Shown here: positions 47,048 to 56,272 of the stretch, in pieces
Layout of the letters: each line of letters opens with the position of its first letter
How positions within the stretch are numbered: the stretch's first letter is position 1
Made by a program: the position numbers and the translations under genes
The notes under the pieces: generated by a model
Database searches by the model: none
What the model was told of the DNA's origin: nothing
The model's input: only the letters and a program-made list of their open reading frames with translations
From: Aerococcaceae bacterium NML190073
GTDB taxonomy: Bacteria; Bacillota; Bacilli; Lactobacillales; Aerococcaceae
NCBI GenBank assembly: GCA_026131555.1
Contig: JAMXJH010000004.1
Span: 62,001 to 126,000 of the forward strand
DNA length: 64,000 bases
Reading direction: 5' to 3'

Positions 47048-48241
47048 TTACTCCTTTATCTCTCCGTCAAAGTAAAACTTCTCCAATTCAACATTATAAA
47101 TAAATTGGAAAGATTCATTTTTAGGAACTTGGAAAGCAATCAACGCCTGCCCGAATGCTCCTGCTCGCAAATCTGTAAAGCCGAAATCGCGTAACACATG
47201 ATGTTCATTCTGCGGAATAATTTGACCGCTTTCTGTCTGCACTTCCATACTTGCAATTGAGAAAAATGGTGTAGCAGTGTAATCTTCCAAGTATTGCATG
47301 TCAATCATTGCCAACACCCAATCGGTAGTATCATTCGAAAGTTCTGCCAGTTCCGGTCGCCATTTTTCAATAATGTCGGTTGCCCCTTTGCCACGTAATA
47401 CTTCTTTGATGCCATACAAATATTTGACAGTTATTTCTTTATTTGTACTCGATTTCACAGCTTCTTCGATTCCAATTCTTTGACCGACTGGAACAGGATA
47501 GTCTTTTGCTCCGCGTAAAGCAAGTGCCTTTTGCTTATATTCCTGCTTCAGTGAATGAAGTTCCGTAGCTAATTTCTTAGTAGCTTCACTCATCTGCGGT
47601 TCCATGCCAAAATAGTAATCATCTGCAAATCCTTGATACACAAACAAAAGCGGCTCATTTTTCGGTGCAACAAACGCGATGTAACCGGTATGTGATTCAT
47701 TCGGTAACAACTCATGATTGGAAAAATCATCTTCATAAGGTAGCAAAACTCGCGCAATCGGATTTACTCGCACCTCTTTCCGATTCGTCGGATTAATTAA
47801 ACTGAAACGAGCATCCGTTGTATGAGGTTGCGTATGATTGCCCGTTAAATAATCACATTGCAAACGTAATAGCACCCATTCTTGTTGTACACGACTGGGG
47901 TCTTCGTACTCAAGGTCATTCGCCTCGAAATATTCATGCGCTTCTTTTCCTCGTTTAATCTCTGTGAGAGTGAAACGAAATTTAGTCTCCACCTGCTGAT
48001 TATCTTTGTATGCCATTTCGATGGGTTTACCTAATGGCGTCGGCTGATCAAAAGTTCCTAAATATTGATTACTTGATTCGTCTTGCTTATCTTTCTCCAA
48101 TGCTTGGCTCAGTTGTTGTTCCAGTTCACTAATCTTAGTCTGTAACGCCGCCAATTCCTCGCCCGTTGTTGCTAATACAACAACAGGTTGACTTAACAGT
48201 AGTAAACTCATTAACCATAACATACATTTTCCCGTTCTCAT
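47048..48241 (-). CDS. Secreted protein with two DUF4352-like domains, paralog A
   Basis: 397 residues with a signal peptide (to about 25, VVVLATTG), a short coiled coil (about 26-55, LAALQTKISELEQQLSQAL), then two similar beta-rich domains. Each begins with a P-L-G-K-P / P-V-P-V-G-Q motif and contains a RGKEAHEYF / RGKGATDII helix, the pattern of DUF4352 domains. No lipobox or LPxTG, so it should be released or held by other means. About half identical by eye to the next gene, 43 bases upstream, which points to tandem duplication. Confidence 0.75.
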   Translation of the reverse strand: MRTGKCMLWLMSLLLLSQPVVVLATTGEELAALQTKISELEQQLSQALEKDKQDESSNQYLGTFDQPTPLGKPIEMAYKDNQQVETKFRFTLTEIKRGKEAHEYFEANDLEYEDPSRVQQEWVLLRLQCDYLTGNHTQPHTTDARFSLINPTNRKEVRVNPIARVLLPYEDDFSNHELLPNESHTGYIAFVAPKNEPLLFVYQGFADDYYFGMEPQMSEATKKLATELHSLKQEYKQKALALRGAKDYPVPVGQRIGIEEAVKSSTNKEITVKYLYGIKEVLRGKGATDIIEKWRPELAELSNDTTDWVLAMIDMQYLEDYTATPFFSIASMEVQTESGQIIPQNEHHVLRDFGFTDLRAGAFGQALIAFQVPKNESFQFIYNVELEKFYFDGEIKE

Positions 48242-48284
48242 CTAATCACCCCTTTACATTACGTTGCCATTCACATTGCATGGT

Positions 48285-49481
48285 CTATTCCTCTGTCTCA
48301 CCACTAAAATAATACTTCTCAAGCTCGACATTGTAAACAAACTGGAAAGACTCTTCTTTCGGAACTTGAAACGCAATAATCGCCTGCCCTGCTGATCCCT
48401 TATTCAAATTGATAAAACCGAAATCTCGCAATATATAGTGTTCTGATTGAGGAATTACTTTCCCGGTTTCGGTATGCACATCCATATTGGCAATTGAGAA
48501 GAACGGCGTATTCGAATAATCTTCCAAATACTCCATATCAATTAAAGCCAATGCCCATTCATTCTCATTTGAAGGAGGAGAAAGTTCCGGTAGCCAACGC
48601 CCGACAATATCTGACGCTGCTCTTCCTCGCAATATATCAGTGATGCCGTACAAATATTTAACAATTACTTCCTGGCTATCCGTAGATTGAACGGCTTCTT
48701 CGACTTCAATTTGATTACCGACAGGAACAGGATACGACTTAGTTCCCCATAGTTTCATTTGTTTCTGTTTGTATGTTTGCTTTAATTCAACTAATTTATC
48801 TTCTAATTCCTGTGTCGCTTCGCTAATGATTTGATCCGTTAAGAAGAAGTAATTCGCTTCTATACTGTCGTACACAAATAAAAAGTCTATGCCTCTCGGT
48901 ACAACAAACGCAATGTATCCGGCATGGGAATTCTTCGGAAACAGTCCTTGGTCCTCAAATGCTTCTGACGGATCCAGTGTTGCGTAATAATCATAATTCG
49001 GGCGAATTTCTTTGCCATCCATATCAAATAAACGATATTGTAAATAAGTTATATAAGGTTGCTCCTCATCGCCTGACAAATAGTCAAAATTCACTTTCAT
49101 CGCAACCCATTCCAACTCTTTGGGGAGTTGAGTGTAAGAAGCAAATGCATCGTGAAAGTAATCTAACGCATCTTGTCCGCGCTTAACCTCTTCTATCTTG
49201 AAATTAAATGTAGCCGCCGGTCCACCTTTTAAGCCTAAATCTTTTTGCTCAATGGTTAGATTCTGTCCAAACGGTACCGGATTATGGCGTGTGCCAATCG
49301 GTTTACTTGTGTCTTTTGGAGCATTATCTTGTTGAATGGCTTCCTCAACTTGCTTTTCAAGTATTTCGATTTGTTTTTCCATGGACGATAGTTCACTTTC
49401 GAGTGTGTTCGCCCATACATGCACCGGCAAATGCATCATGACGAGTATAGATAGGAAACCTAATTTAATTTTTGTACGCAT
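48285..49481 (-). CDS. Secreted protein with two DUF4352-like domains, paralog B
   Basis: 398 residues with the same plan as paralog A: signal peptide, coiled coil (about 30-50), then two domains with PVPFGQNLTIEQ and PVPVGNQIEVEEAV starts. Conserved pieces include SNTPFFSIANMDVHTETGK-like and FQFVYNVELEKYYFSGE-like ends. I start at MRTKIKLGF because AAAGGG lies upstream. It is the first gene of the pair. A GAAAGCGCT core over the -10 region resembles a catabolite-control site. Function unknown. Confidence 0.75.
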   Translation of the reverse strand: MRTKIKLGFLSILVMMHLPVHVWANTLESELSSMEKQIEILEKQVEEAIQQDNAPKDTSKPIGTRHNPVPFGQNLTIEQKDLGLKGGPAATFNFKIEEVKRGQDALDYFHDAFASYTQLPKELEWVAMKVNFDYLSGDEEQPYITYLQYRLFDMDGKEIRPNYDYYATLDPSEAFEDQGLFPKNSHAGYIAFVVPRGIDFLFVYDSIEANYFFLTDQIISEATQELEDKLVELKQTYKQKQMKLWGTKSYPVPVGNQIEVEEAVQSTDSQEVIVKYLYGITDILRGRAASDIVGRWLPELSPPSNENEWALALIDMEYLEDYSNTPFFSIANMDVHTETGKVIPQSEHYILRDFGFINLNKGSAGQAIIAFQVPKEESFQFVYNVELEKYYFSGETEE

Positions 49482-49503
49482 AGAATCACCCTTTCTTGAT
49501 TTC

Positions 49504-49518
49504 ATTGTAGCGCTTTCT
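49504..49518 (-). promoter_or_regulatory. -10 box with cre-like overlap, paralog B
   Basis: TACAAT at 49504-49509 on the minus strand is directly preceded by AGAAAGCGCT, which matches the centre of a CcpA cre site but not its outer bases. Confidence 0.35.
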
Positions 49519-49535
49519 TATAGTAATGTATAGTA

Positions 49536-49573
49536 AAAAGAGCGCAACTTTCTATATGAATGTTACGCCCTTT
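49536..49573 (-). terminator. Terminator after serS
   Basis: GGGCGTAAC and GTTGCGCTC form a stem with an A/T-rich loop, followed by TTTTT on the minus strand. Confidence 0.7.
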
Positions 49574-49584
49574 ATGAAGTTGTT

Positions 49585-50865
49585 TTATCTAGCAGGAATT
49601 TCAGTAATACCACCCATGTAAGGAACTAATACTTCAGGAATTTTTACACTGCCATCTGCTTGCTGATAATTTTCCAATATCGCAACAAAAGTACGTCCTA
49701 CTGCCAACCCTGATCCATTCAAGGTGTGAGCATATTCTACTTTATCATCGCCATTACGGAAACGAATTTTTGCACGGCGTGCTTGGAAATCTTCGCAGTT
49801 AGAACATGAACTAATCTCACGGTAAGTATTCTGACCCGGAATCCAAACTTCGAGGTCATAAGTTTTCGCTGCTGAGAATCCCATGTCGCCCGTACACAAT
49901 GCTAACACACGATAAGGTAATTCCAATGCTTGCAAAATAGCTTCTGCATTCTCCGTCATTGACTCTAACTCTTCATAAGAGTGAGCTGGATGGGCATACT
50001 TCACCATTTCTACCTTGTTGAATTGATGTAAGCGAATCAAACCACGTGTATCGCGTCCGGCGCTACCGGCTTCCGAACGGAAAGATGGACTCAATGCTGT
50101 AAATTTAATCGGCAATTGTGCTTGGTCCAGAATTTCATTGGCATAGTAATTCGTTAATGGCACTTCGGCAGTTGGAATTAACGTAAAGCCTCGCTCATCT
50201 GTCAGTTGGAACGTATCTTCAACAAATTTAGGATATTGCCCTGTTCCAAACATCGATTGGTCGTTGACCATATAAGGTGGAATGATTTCCGTGTAGCCAT
50301 TGTGCGTTGTATGTTGATCTAGCATAAAGTTGTAGATTGCTCGTTCTAATCGTGCACCCAATCCTTTATAGAAAACAAAGCGGCTGCCGGATACTTTTGC
50401 GCCACGCTCAAAATCGATGATGTCCAATTTTTCAGCGATGTCCCAGTGATTGAGTGGCTCAAAATCAAATTCGCGCGGTGTTCCCCAACGACGTACTTCT
50501 ACGTTATCTTCTTCATCTGCTCCGATTGGAACTGAATGATGTGGTAAATTTGGTAGACGAACCTCAATGTATTCTAATTCTGTATCGACTTGTGCTAACA
50601 TTTCGTCCAACGCTTTAATGTGGTCACCGATTTCTTTCATTGCGGCAATTTTGTCATCGGCATTCTCTTTATTACGCTTCAACTGTGCAATGTCTTGAGA
50701 AACCGTATTGCGTGTTTGTTTCTGCTGTTCTACTTCTAATAATAATTCACGACGTTTAATATCTAAGTCGCGATATTGCTCCAGTGTTGCTCGGTCAACA
50801 CCTCGTGTTGCTAATCTTTCGACAACTGTTTCAAAGTCATCCCGTAATAATTTGCGATCCAACAT
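49585..50865 (-). CDS. serS: Seryl-tRNA synthetase
   Basis: Charges tRNA-Ser, and tRNA-Sec where present. N-terminal antiparallel coiled-coil arm (about 25-105), then the class II core with motif 2 [21 protein letters not shown] and motif 3 [19 protein letters not shown]. 426 residues. Controlled by the T-box leader directly upstream. Confidence 0.96.
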   Translation of the reverse strand: MLDRKLLRDDFETVVERLATRGVDRATLEQYRDLDIKRRELLLEVEQQKQTRNTVSQDIAQLKRNKENADDKIAAMKEIGDHIKALDEMLAQVDTELEYIEVRLPNLPHHSVPIGADEEDNVEVRRWGTPREFDFEPLNHWDIAEKLDIIDFERGAKVSGSRFVFYKGLGARLERAIYNFMLDQHTTHNGYTEIIPPYMVNDQSMFGTGQYPKFVEDTFQLTDERGFTLIPTAEVPLTNYYANEILDQAQLPIKFTALSPSFRSEAGSAGRDTRGLIRLHQFNKVEMVKYAHPAHSYEELESMTENAEAILQALELPYRVLALCTGDMGFSAAKTYDLEVWIPGQNTYREISSCSNCEDFQARRAKIRFRNGDDKVEYAHTLNGSGLAVGRTFVAILENYQQADGSVKIPEVLVPYMGGITEIPAR

Positions 50866-50888
50866 AATATTCCTCTCCTTTTTTGGAT

Positions 50889-51127
50889 AAAATTAAGAGC
50901 CTTCCTCCTATATCTGGGACGAAAGGCTCTCGTTCGCGGTACCACCCGATTTCAATGCATCACGCATTGCACTCTATTGTCCATAACGGGGACTACCGGC
51001 TCTATTTAGTCAAAAATTTGTTTCCATAGGCTCTGACACGACGTGGATTCATTGCTTAATTTGAATGGCTTGCACCAACCGCCATCTCTCTAACAAACGC
51101 CCCAATTACTATTCGTCGTCCGATTTG
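50889..51127 (-). promoter_or_regulatory. Ser T-box riboswitch
   Basis: Antiterminator motif GGGTGGTACCGCG lies at about 50936-50950. The terminator hairpin pairs AGAGCCTT and AAGGCTCT at about 50894-50930, then TTAATTTT. The Stem I apical sequence GGTGCAAGCC and AG-rich bulge are upstream. In the specifier loop GAATCCACG the codon TCC (51045-51047) reads Ser, matching serS. Uncharged tRNA-Ser should relieve termination. Confidence 0.88.
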
Positions 51128-51133
51128 CTTACT

Positions 51134-51162
51134 ATTATAAGGGAGTGCATTCATTGTGTCAA
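51134..51162 (-). promoter_or_regulatory. Consensus promoter of the serS T-box transcript
   Basis: TTGACA, 17 bases, TATAAT on the minus strand: a perfect sigma-A match, ending just before trmL. Confidence 0.9.
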
Positions 51163-51167
51163 CATTA

Positions 51168-51698
51168 CTACCACTCCAATTGACATGCTTTCTCTGTGTC
51201 ACGGTAATGATACACCGTATCCATGTTGGCAAAATTCTGTTGGCGTAAGGCTTCGTAAATAATAATGTTAGCTGTATTCGATAAATTCAAGGAGCGCACA
51301 TGCTCATCATTCATTGGAATTCGTAAGCAATCTTGCTTGCGTTCTTCCATCAATTCAATCGGCAAACCTGTCGTTTCTTTCCCGAAGATAAAAAATTGCT
51401 CTCCAAAATCGTTGGCAGCTAAATTCGCTTGTGAATAAATACGGGGCGCAAATTTAGTAATTAAATAAAGCGGGCGTTCTCCAACATAATTTAGAAATTC
51501 TGATAAATTTTCATGGTAAACAATGTTTACATTGTGCCAGTAATCCAATCCGGCACGTTTGAGCATTTTGTCATCGGTACTGAAACCGAGTGGTTTGATT
51601 AGATGTAAAGTTGTGTTGGTGGCCGCACATGTACGTGCAATATTGCCGGTATTAGCCGGCATCAATGGTTCGTAAAGGGCTATGTGGTTAATCATCAT
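51168..51698 (-). CDS. trmL: tRNA (cytidine-34/5-cmnm-uridine-34 2'-O)-methyltransferase TrmL
   Basis: SPOUT-fold enzyme that methylates the wobble ribose of tRNA-Leu. Clear motifs: [20 protein letters not shown] at the N-terminus and the knot region FGKETTGLP ... [19 protein letters not shown]. 176 residues. Its start overlaps the queG stop by 11 bases, so two tRNA-modification genes are coupled. Confidence 0.93.
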   Translation of the reverse strand: MMINHIALYEPLMPANTGNIARTCAATNTTLHLIKPLGFSTDDKMLKRAGLDYWHNVNIVYHENLSEFLNYVGERPLYLITKFAPRIYSQANLAANDFGEQFFIFGKETTGLPIELMEERKQDCLRIPMNDEHVRSLNLSNTANIIIYEALRQQNFANMDTVYHYRDTEKACQLEW

Positions 51699-52857
51699 TC
51701 ATTCTCCTTGGGTGGCGTTTTTCTTTTAATGCTAGTAATGCTTTCTGCATTTCTCCGATGGTCTCTTCGTCCGTTTCTTTGGACAGCTGGTCTGCGACAC
51801 AATCAATCAAAGCTTCGTTATAGTACCGTTGAATTTGCGCAATCGCCCAAGCAGCTGTTCCTCTTATCATTGGACGTGTGTCACGTTCCATTACCTCAAT
51901 CAGTTGCGGCAAGGCTGTCTGGTCTCGGAAATTAGCTAATGCAATAATCGCATTGCGTTGTAGTGGCTTTTTACCACGCCAAGCCCCTGCCATATGACCA
52001 AACTGCTGCTTGAAATCTTTATTGGATATGGTCAAAAGCGGCTTTAATAAAGGCTGAACACTCTCAGGATTGGGTTCCATTTCAGGATGAATATGTGAGT
52101 CAATGCCTTGATTATAAGGACAGACTAATTGACAAATATCGCAACCGTAAATCACATGGGTAATTTGTCTGCGAAACTCTTCTGGCATATAGCCTTTCGT
52201 CTGAGTTTGATAAGATAAACAGCGTTTACCATTTAAGCGCCCATCTCCCAAGAGCGCACTCGGTGGGCAAGCGGTAATGCATCTTTCACAGTCACCACAA
52301 CCGTTCGGAACAGGTTCATCAGGTTCAAATTCAATATCGGTAATAATTTCACCTAAATAAACAAAAGAGCCGTACTCTTTAGTAATTAGAAGACCGTTTT
52401 TGCCGATGAAACCTAGCCCAGCACGCTGAGCGGCGGCGACATCAATCAATTCTCCCGTATCAACCATCGGCTTGAAATTGGCAGTGCTCGCTTCTTGCTT
52501 GATGAATTCAATTAAGCGATTCATCCTTTCGCGCAAAATCGTGTGGTAATCAATCCCCCACGATGCTCGCGCAAACAAACCGCGCCGATTCTCCCGTTCT
52601 TGCGGCAACGGATTACGCAAACGACTGGGATAAGCTAAAGCAATCGAAATAATCGATTTCGGTTTGTGAAAAATCTTCTCCGGATACAAACGTTCTTCCA
52701 ACACCGGGTGTTCAAAGCCGGTTGAATGGCCTTTTGCATGTTGTTCTTCGATTGATTCTTTCAAATGGTCAAATGGCTCCGCTGTTGTAAAACCAATCTT
52801 ATCAATGCCGATTTCCTTAGCTGCAACGATGATTTTCTCCTTTAATACCTGGTTCAT
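51688..52857 (-). CDS. queG: Epoxyqueuosine reductase QueG
   Basis: Last step of queuosine synthesis in the tRNA wobble position; uses cobalamin and two 4Fe-4S clusters. The clusters are supplied by [16 protein letters not shown] and [13 protein letters not shown]-terminal HEAT-like region (about 300-370, [20 protein letters not shown]) is typical of Firmicute forms. 389 residues. AAGGAGGG precedes the ATG. Confidence 0.93.
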   Translation of the reverse strand: MNQVLKEKIIVAAKEIGIDKIGFTTAEPFDHLKESIEEQHAKGHSTGFEHPVLEERLYPEKIFHKPKSIISIALAYPSRLRNPLPQERENRRGLFARASWGIDYHTILRERMNRLIEFIKQEASTANFKPMVDTGELIDVAAAQRAGLGFIGKNGLLITKEYGSFVYLGEIITDIEFEPDEPVPNGCGDCERCITACPPSALLGDGRLNGKRCLSYQTQTKGYMPEEFRRQITHVIYGCDICQLVCPYNQGIDSHIHPEMEPNPESVQPLLKPLLTISNKDFKQQFGHMAGAWRGKKPLQRNAIIALANFRDQTALPQLIEVMERDTRPMIRGTAAWAIAQIQRYYNEALIDCVADQLSKETDEETIGEMQKALLALKEKRHPRRMNDD

Positions 52858-52877
52858 CCCTCTTGCCCTCCTTTCTT

Positions 52878-52920
52878 ATACAAAAAGCATTCACCTCATA
52901 CCTAGTACGAAGTAAATGCC
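52878..52920 (-). terminator. Terminator after the L25 gene
   Basis: GCATTTACTTC and GAGGTGAATGC form an imperfect stem, followed by TTTTTG on the minus strand. Confidence 0.65.
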
Positions 52921-52995
52921 GTTTGTCAGTTTGTTCATCCACTGTGAAGTGACGCCCGCTTTCTAAGTCGGATATCTCCTCTATCGCTTCATTAA

Positions 52996-53274
52996 TTAAA
53001 CAGTTTGGAAATCTACGCTGTAGAATTCATCAGCCAAAGCTGCTTTATCAACTGCTTTAATGGTAACATTATGTTTAGCGCCGTCTAATTCCAATTCGAA
53101 AGCGTTGTTCATGCCTACAACTTTTAATAAAGCTTCAAACTCACGACGGTTCACTGATAAAGCTACAGGCTCTTGACCTTTTCCGTATAAAGTTGCCGGA
53201 ACTTGACCAGCTTTACGCAATTGACGTGAAGCGTTTGTTCCTAATACTGTTCTTAATTCTGCTTTTAAAGTCAT
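52996..53274 (-). CDS. rplY: Short 50S ribosomal protein L25 (Ctc-like)
   Basis: 92 residues covering the L25 5S-rRNA-binding domain only (SRQLRKAGQVPATLYGKGQEPVALSV), without the C-terminal Ctc domain. Start at MTLKAELRT with GGAG at the usual distance; a frame 34 codons longer is A+T-rich and implausible. Family certain from the fold motifs; the general-stress role of Ctc may not apply to the short form. Confidence 0.9.
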   Translation of the reverse strand: MTLKAELRTVLGTNASRQLRKAGQVPATLYGKGQEPVALSVNRREFEALLKVVGMNNAFELELDGAKHNVTIKAVDKAALADEFYSVDFQTV

Positions 53275-53414
53275 GTTATATTCAATCTCCTTTACTCTTT
53301 TGCTTTTTTTCGCATAACGGTATATTACCAAAAAAATTATGAAATTGCTAGAAAAATCTGTCGTTTTTTTATACAATTATAAAAAGAAGTCCTATAAAAA
53401 TAAAGGAGGTCACA

Positions 53415-53825
53415 ATGAAAGCGATTCTGAAACACTTAAAACCATACGATTTCGTCTTAATCGGTTTGGCGATTCTACTGTCATTCACACCTCTGATTGT
53501 TTCCGGTCTTCTCTATGCGAACCAGCCGGATGAACCGCAAGTGATTGCAATCGTCAAAATCGATGGCAAAGAAGTTGACCGCTTTATTTTGGCTGATGGT
53601 GCGGAACATATTACCAAAACTTACTACCCTCACGAAGGACAATACAATATTGTTGAGCGCAAAGGAAAAGCGATTCGGGTAAAAGAAGATAATAGTCCCG
53701 ACCAAATTGCAGTGATGACGAGTTGGATTTTGAAACCCGGACAAGTTTCTATCTGTTTACCTCATGGGTTAGTTATAGAAATATTGGGCGAAATACCTGA
53801 TGATGATTTGGTATTGCCACTTTAG
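53415..53825 (+). CDS. Membrane-anchored NusG domain II protein
   Basis: 136 residues: one membrane helix (about 12-34) and a NusG-II beta domain outside (about 44-135; VKIDGKEVDRFILADGAEH, then NIVERKGKAIRVKEDNSPDQ). These proteins are not transcription factors. The EetA component of flavin-based extracellular electron transfer carries such a domain, and apbE and menA lie 3 kb away, so a role there is possible, but EetB, Ndh2 and PplA are not in the window. AAAGGAGG precedes the ATG. Confidence 0.8.
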   Translation: MKAILKHLKPYDFVLIGLAILLSFTPLIVSGLLYANQPDEPQVIAIVKIDGKEVDRFILADGAEHITKTYYPHEGQYNIVERKGKAIRVKEDNSPDQIAVMTSWILKPGQVSICLPHGLVIEILGEIPDDDLVLPL

Positions 53826-53834
53826 AAAGTGAGT

Positions 53835-53871
53835 TTTGCTCTCTTAGTGAGAGCAAGCTCGCTATTTTTTC
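53835..53871 (+). terminator. Terminator after the NusG-II gene
   Basis: GCTCTC, loop TTAGT, GAGAGC, then GCTATTTTTTC. Confidence 0.75.
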
Positions 53872-53880
53872 TTCATATAA

Positions 53881-53933
53881 TTGTAATTTTTACGGTTTAC
53901 AAAAATAAAAAGATATGGTATTTTGTTTGTAGA
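53881..53933 (+). promoter_or_regulatory. Promoter with palindromic operator for the Pht-like gene
   Basis: TTTACA (53896-53901), 17 bases, TATTTT gives a promoter. TTGTAA (53881) and TTACAA (53897) form a palindrome over the -35. Its half-sites resemble metal-regulator (Zur/AdcR-like) boxes only loosely, but the position and the metal-binding product fit zinc control. Confidence 0.5.
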
Positions 53934-53955
53934 TTATTTTTGGAGGGAAACTTTT

Positions 53956-56217
53956 ATGAAAAAATATAAGTGGCGTGTTGCTCTGTCGTTGGCAACAGTC
54001 TTATTGGGAAATATCACACCTGCTGTCCTTGCAGAAGACATATCCAGTATTGCGATGCAAATTGATAGTGAATTGCGTACTCACCAAGTAAAAGACGGCG
54101 ATAAATTACCAGATATCGCTCAAAAACTAGGAATGGACGCTGATTTACTTAAAACAATTAACAGCCGTTCAAAGTTCAAATTAACACAGCAAGGAAATTG
54201 GGCAGTCTTACATAAGAAACGTTATTTAATTCTGTCGGATGCGCATTTCCATGATTATGCCATTTACGATTTAGAAACGCCTGATAAAGACAAGGATTTA
54301 CCGTATTCAAAAATGATTGCTACTGACGAATTGAAACAACTAGTAGCAAAATTACATGATAAGTTAGGGCATATTGACGGTGAAGGACATCATCATCACG
54401 ATCATGACCATGACCACTCACATCACGGACATCATCATCATGATCACGACCATGACCACTCGCATCATGGTCATCATCACCATCATCATGGACACGATCA
54501 CTCACACCATGGTCATCATCACCATCATCATGGACACGATCACTCACACCATGGACATCACGACCATAATCATCACGGACACCATGAACATGGACATGAA
54601 TTAACGGATTTCGGACCGGAAGATATTGTATCTGAAGACGAGAATGGTTACATTATCAAACACGGCGACCATTTCCACTACGTACCTAAAAAGAAACAAC
54701 CGCAAGTGGAACAGCCGGCAACACCGAACGAAACGCCAAAACCAAATGAACCTCAACCAAATTCCGACGAAAAACCATTAACAAAACCCGAAAATGGACA
54801 CACACCTGAATTAGAAGCGAAGTTGAACTACATCGCGATGACGCATGGCATTCCAAAAGAGTCCATCATCGTATCTTCAAGCGGGTATTTTGTATTCAGC
54901 ACACCGGCGCATGACTATGATCCGACGCATATCCACCCTGTCGCGATTCCGATTGAGCGCATCCTTGTTCCAGAAGTAACCGGTGACCCGGAAACAGATT
55001 TCGAGAATGAATTGAAAGCTATGTCGCACTTAACAGGCATCCCTGTTTTTGCATTGAAAATCGAAAACAATAAGTTTCTCATTCCACACGCCGACCACGC
55101 TCATTACCTCAATATCATAGCGACTAACGGCATTAAACCGTACTTGGATAGCTTGTTGCCGGCGATTAAAGGTTCGTACGTTCCAGGCGAGTTAAATATT
55201 GATGCAGTCAAAAATAAAGTAACGGAGCTTGTCAAAATGGCGGAGGAACGCTACAAAGATAATCCGAAGCAAGTGAGTCGAATTAAACTTGCATTGGATG
55301 CATTCAACTTTGATTTGAGTGACTTGCCGAACAACTCCACTCAAGGTTACATCAATATGTTGGAGCAGTTCAATCAACAATACATCAGTAAGAACGATGC
55401 TCCGTCCTCAACGGATACACCGGCAACAAACGAAGCCTTTAACAAAAAATACAACGAATTATCCGAGAAAGTTCGCCAATTAGATTTGAACGGCTATTCT
55501 ATTACCCGTGACGACTTAATTGCCCGCTTACGAAAAGCAAATGACGAAGCGGCACTCAATCAAGTAGGCAACTTTATCGAAGAGTTAAATCATGCCAAGC
55601 CAACTAGAGTTTTCGCTATGAAATACCTTGATTATTTCTTGGCAAATTTGGAAAAACCGCATGTCAGCAACGAATTACGTGAAGAAATGTCAGAACTTAT
55701 CAGTCTTTCTTTCCGAGCGCAATTCAGCGGTCGCAAATACACTGCCGAGCAACTCATGGATCGTTTGATTGATACTCGTCACAAACTACAAGAATCCAGC
55801 GAGAAAAACGAAATCAACGAAAACCGAGTGGATGGCGAACACTATCACACATTAGTCGCAGAGAAAAACAACACAAGTCCTAAGAACGAAATCTCTAAAT
55901 TCTTAGGTGAAGTACGTGATTTCATCCAGTCATTTGACAGCAAATTCGTACCGAATGTCACACCGGAAGAAGCAAAAGAAACTCCTGTTGCCGATGAGAA
56001 ACCGAAAGAAGAAAGCAACACCAATACGGATTCAACGAATAACGAAAGTGAAGAAACCACTTCTACTAACGATGAAACCTCAAACGAGAACTCTACTGCA
56101 TCAGAAACAGTAGAATCTACAGAAGCGGCTTCAACTTTAGAAGAACAAACCTCTACAGAAGCTGACACTTCTGACAATTCAAACACAGCAACAGACATTG
56201 CTTCTGATACAGAGTAA
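53956..56217 (+). CDS. Histidine-triad (Pht-like) zinc-binding surface protein
   Basis: 753 residues. Signal peptide (to about Ala26), then a LysM-like segment (about 33-75, VKDGDKLPDIAQKLGMDADLLK). A Gly/His/Asp-rich zone follows (145-215) with four 14-residue repeats of the type GHHHHDHDHDHSHH. Two histidine triads, HGDHFHY (236-242) and HADHAHY (378-384), match Pht proteins that bind zinc for pneumococci. The C-terminal third is helical, then Thr/Glu-rich; no LPxTG is seen, so attachment may be through LysM or non-covalent. Start has GGAGGG. Zinc storage or delivery to an uptake system is the likely role; no adcABC genes are here. Confidence 0.88.
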   Translation: MKKYKWRVALSLATVLLGNITPAVLAEDISSIAMQIDSELRTHQVKDGDKLPDIAQKLGMDADLLKTINSRSKFKLTQQGNWAVLHKKRYLILSDAHFHDYAIYDLETPDKDKDLPYSKMIATDELKQLVAKLHDKLGHIDGEGHHHHDHDHDHSHHGHHHHDHDHDHSHHGHHHHHHGHDHSHHGHHHHHHGHDHSHHGHHDHNHHGHHEHGHELTDFGPEDIVSEDENGYIIKHGDHFHYVPKKKQPQVEQPATPNETPKPNEPQPNSDEKPLTKPENGHTPELEAKLNYIAMTHGIPKESIIVSSSGYFVFSTPAHDYDPTHIHPVAIPIERILVPEVTGDPETDFENELKAMSHLTGIPVFALKIENNKFLIPHADHAHYLNIIATNGIKPYLDSLLPAIKGSYVPGELNIDAVKNKVTELVKMAEERYKDNPKQVSRIKLALDAFNFDLSDLPNNSTQGYINMLEQFNQQYISKNDAPSSTDTPATNEAFNKKYNELSEKVRQLDLNGYSITRDDLIARLRKANDEAALNQVGNFIEELNHAKPTRVFAMKYLDYFLANLEKPHVSNELREEMSELISLSFRAQFSGRKYTAEQLMDRLIDTRHKLQESSEKNEINENRVDGEHYHTLVAEKNNTSPKNEISKFLGEVRDFIQSFDSKFVPNVTPEEAKETPVADEKPKEESNTNTDSTNNESEETTSTNDETSNENSTASETVESTEAASTLEEQTSTEADTSDNSNTATDIASDTE
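54385..54552 (+). repeat. Four 42-bp repeats in the Pht-like gene
   Basis: Units begin at 54385, 54427, 54469 and 54511, 42 bases each, encoding 14-residue Gly-His-Asp blocks. Units 3 and 4 are identical in every base; 1 and 2 differ at a few third positions. In-frame and prone to length change. Confidence 0.9.
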
Positions 56218-56223
56218 TACGAT

Positions 56224-56272
56224 AATACCCGCCTACTTCCAATAGTAGACGGGTATTTTTGTTTTTTTATTT
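56224..56272. terminator. Bidirectional terminator after the Pht-like gene
   Basis: ATACCCGCCTAC and GTAGACGGGTAT form a 12-bp stem (one mismatch) then TTTTTGTTTTTTTATTT. Also serves menA. Confidence 0.9.

Noticed and set aside
54320-54547. Asp/His-rich minus-strand frame opposite the His repeats
   Set aside because: Direct consequence of the CAT/CAC repeat codons on the other strand.
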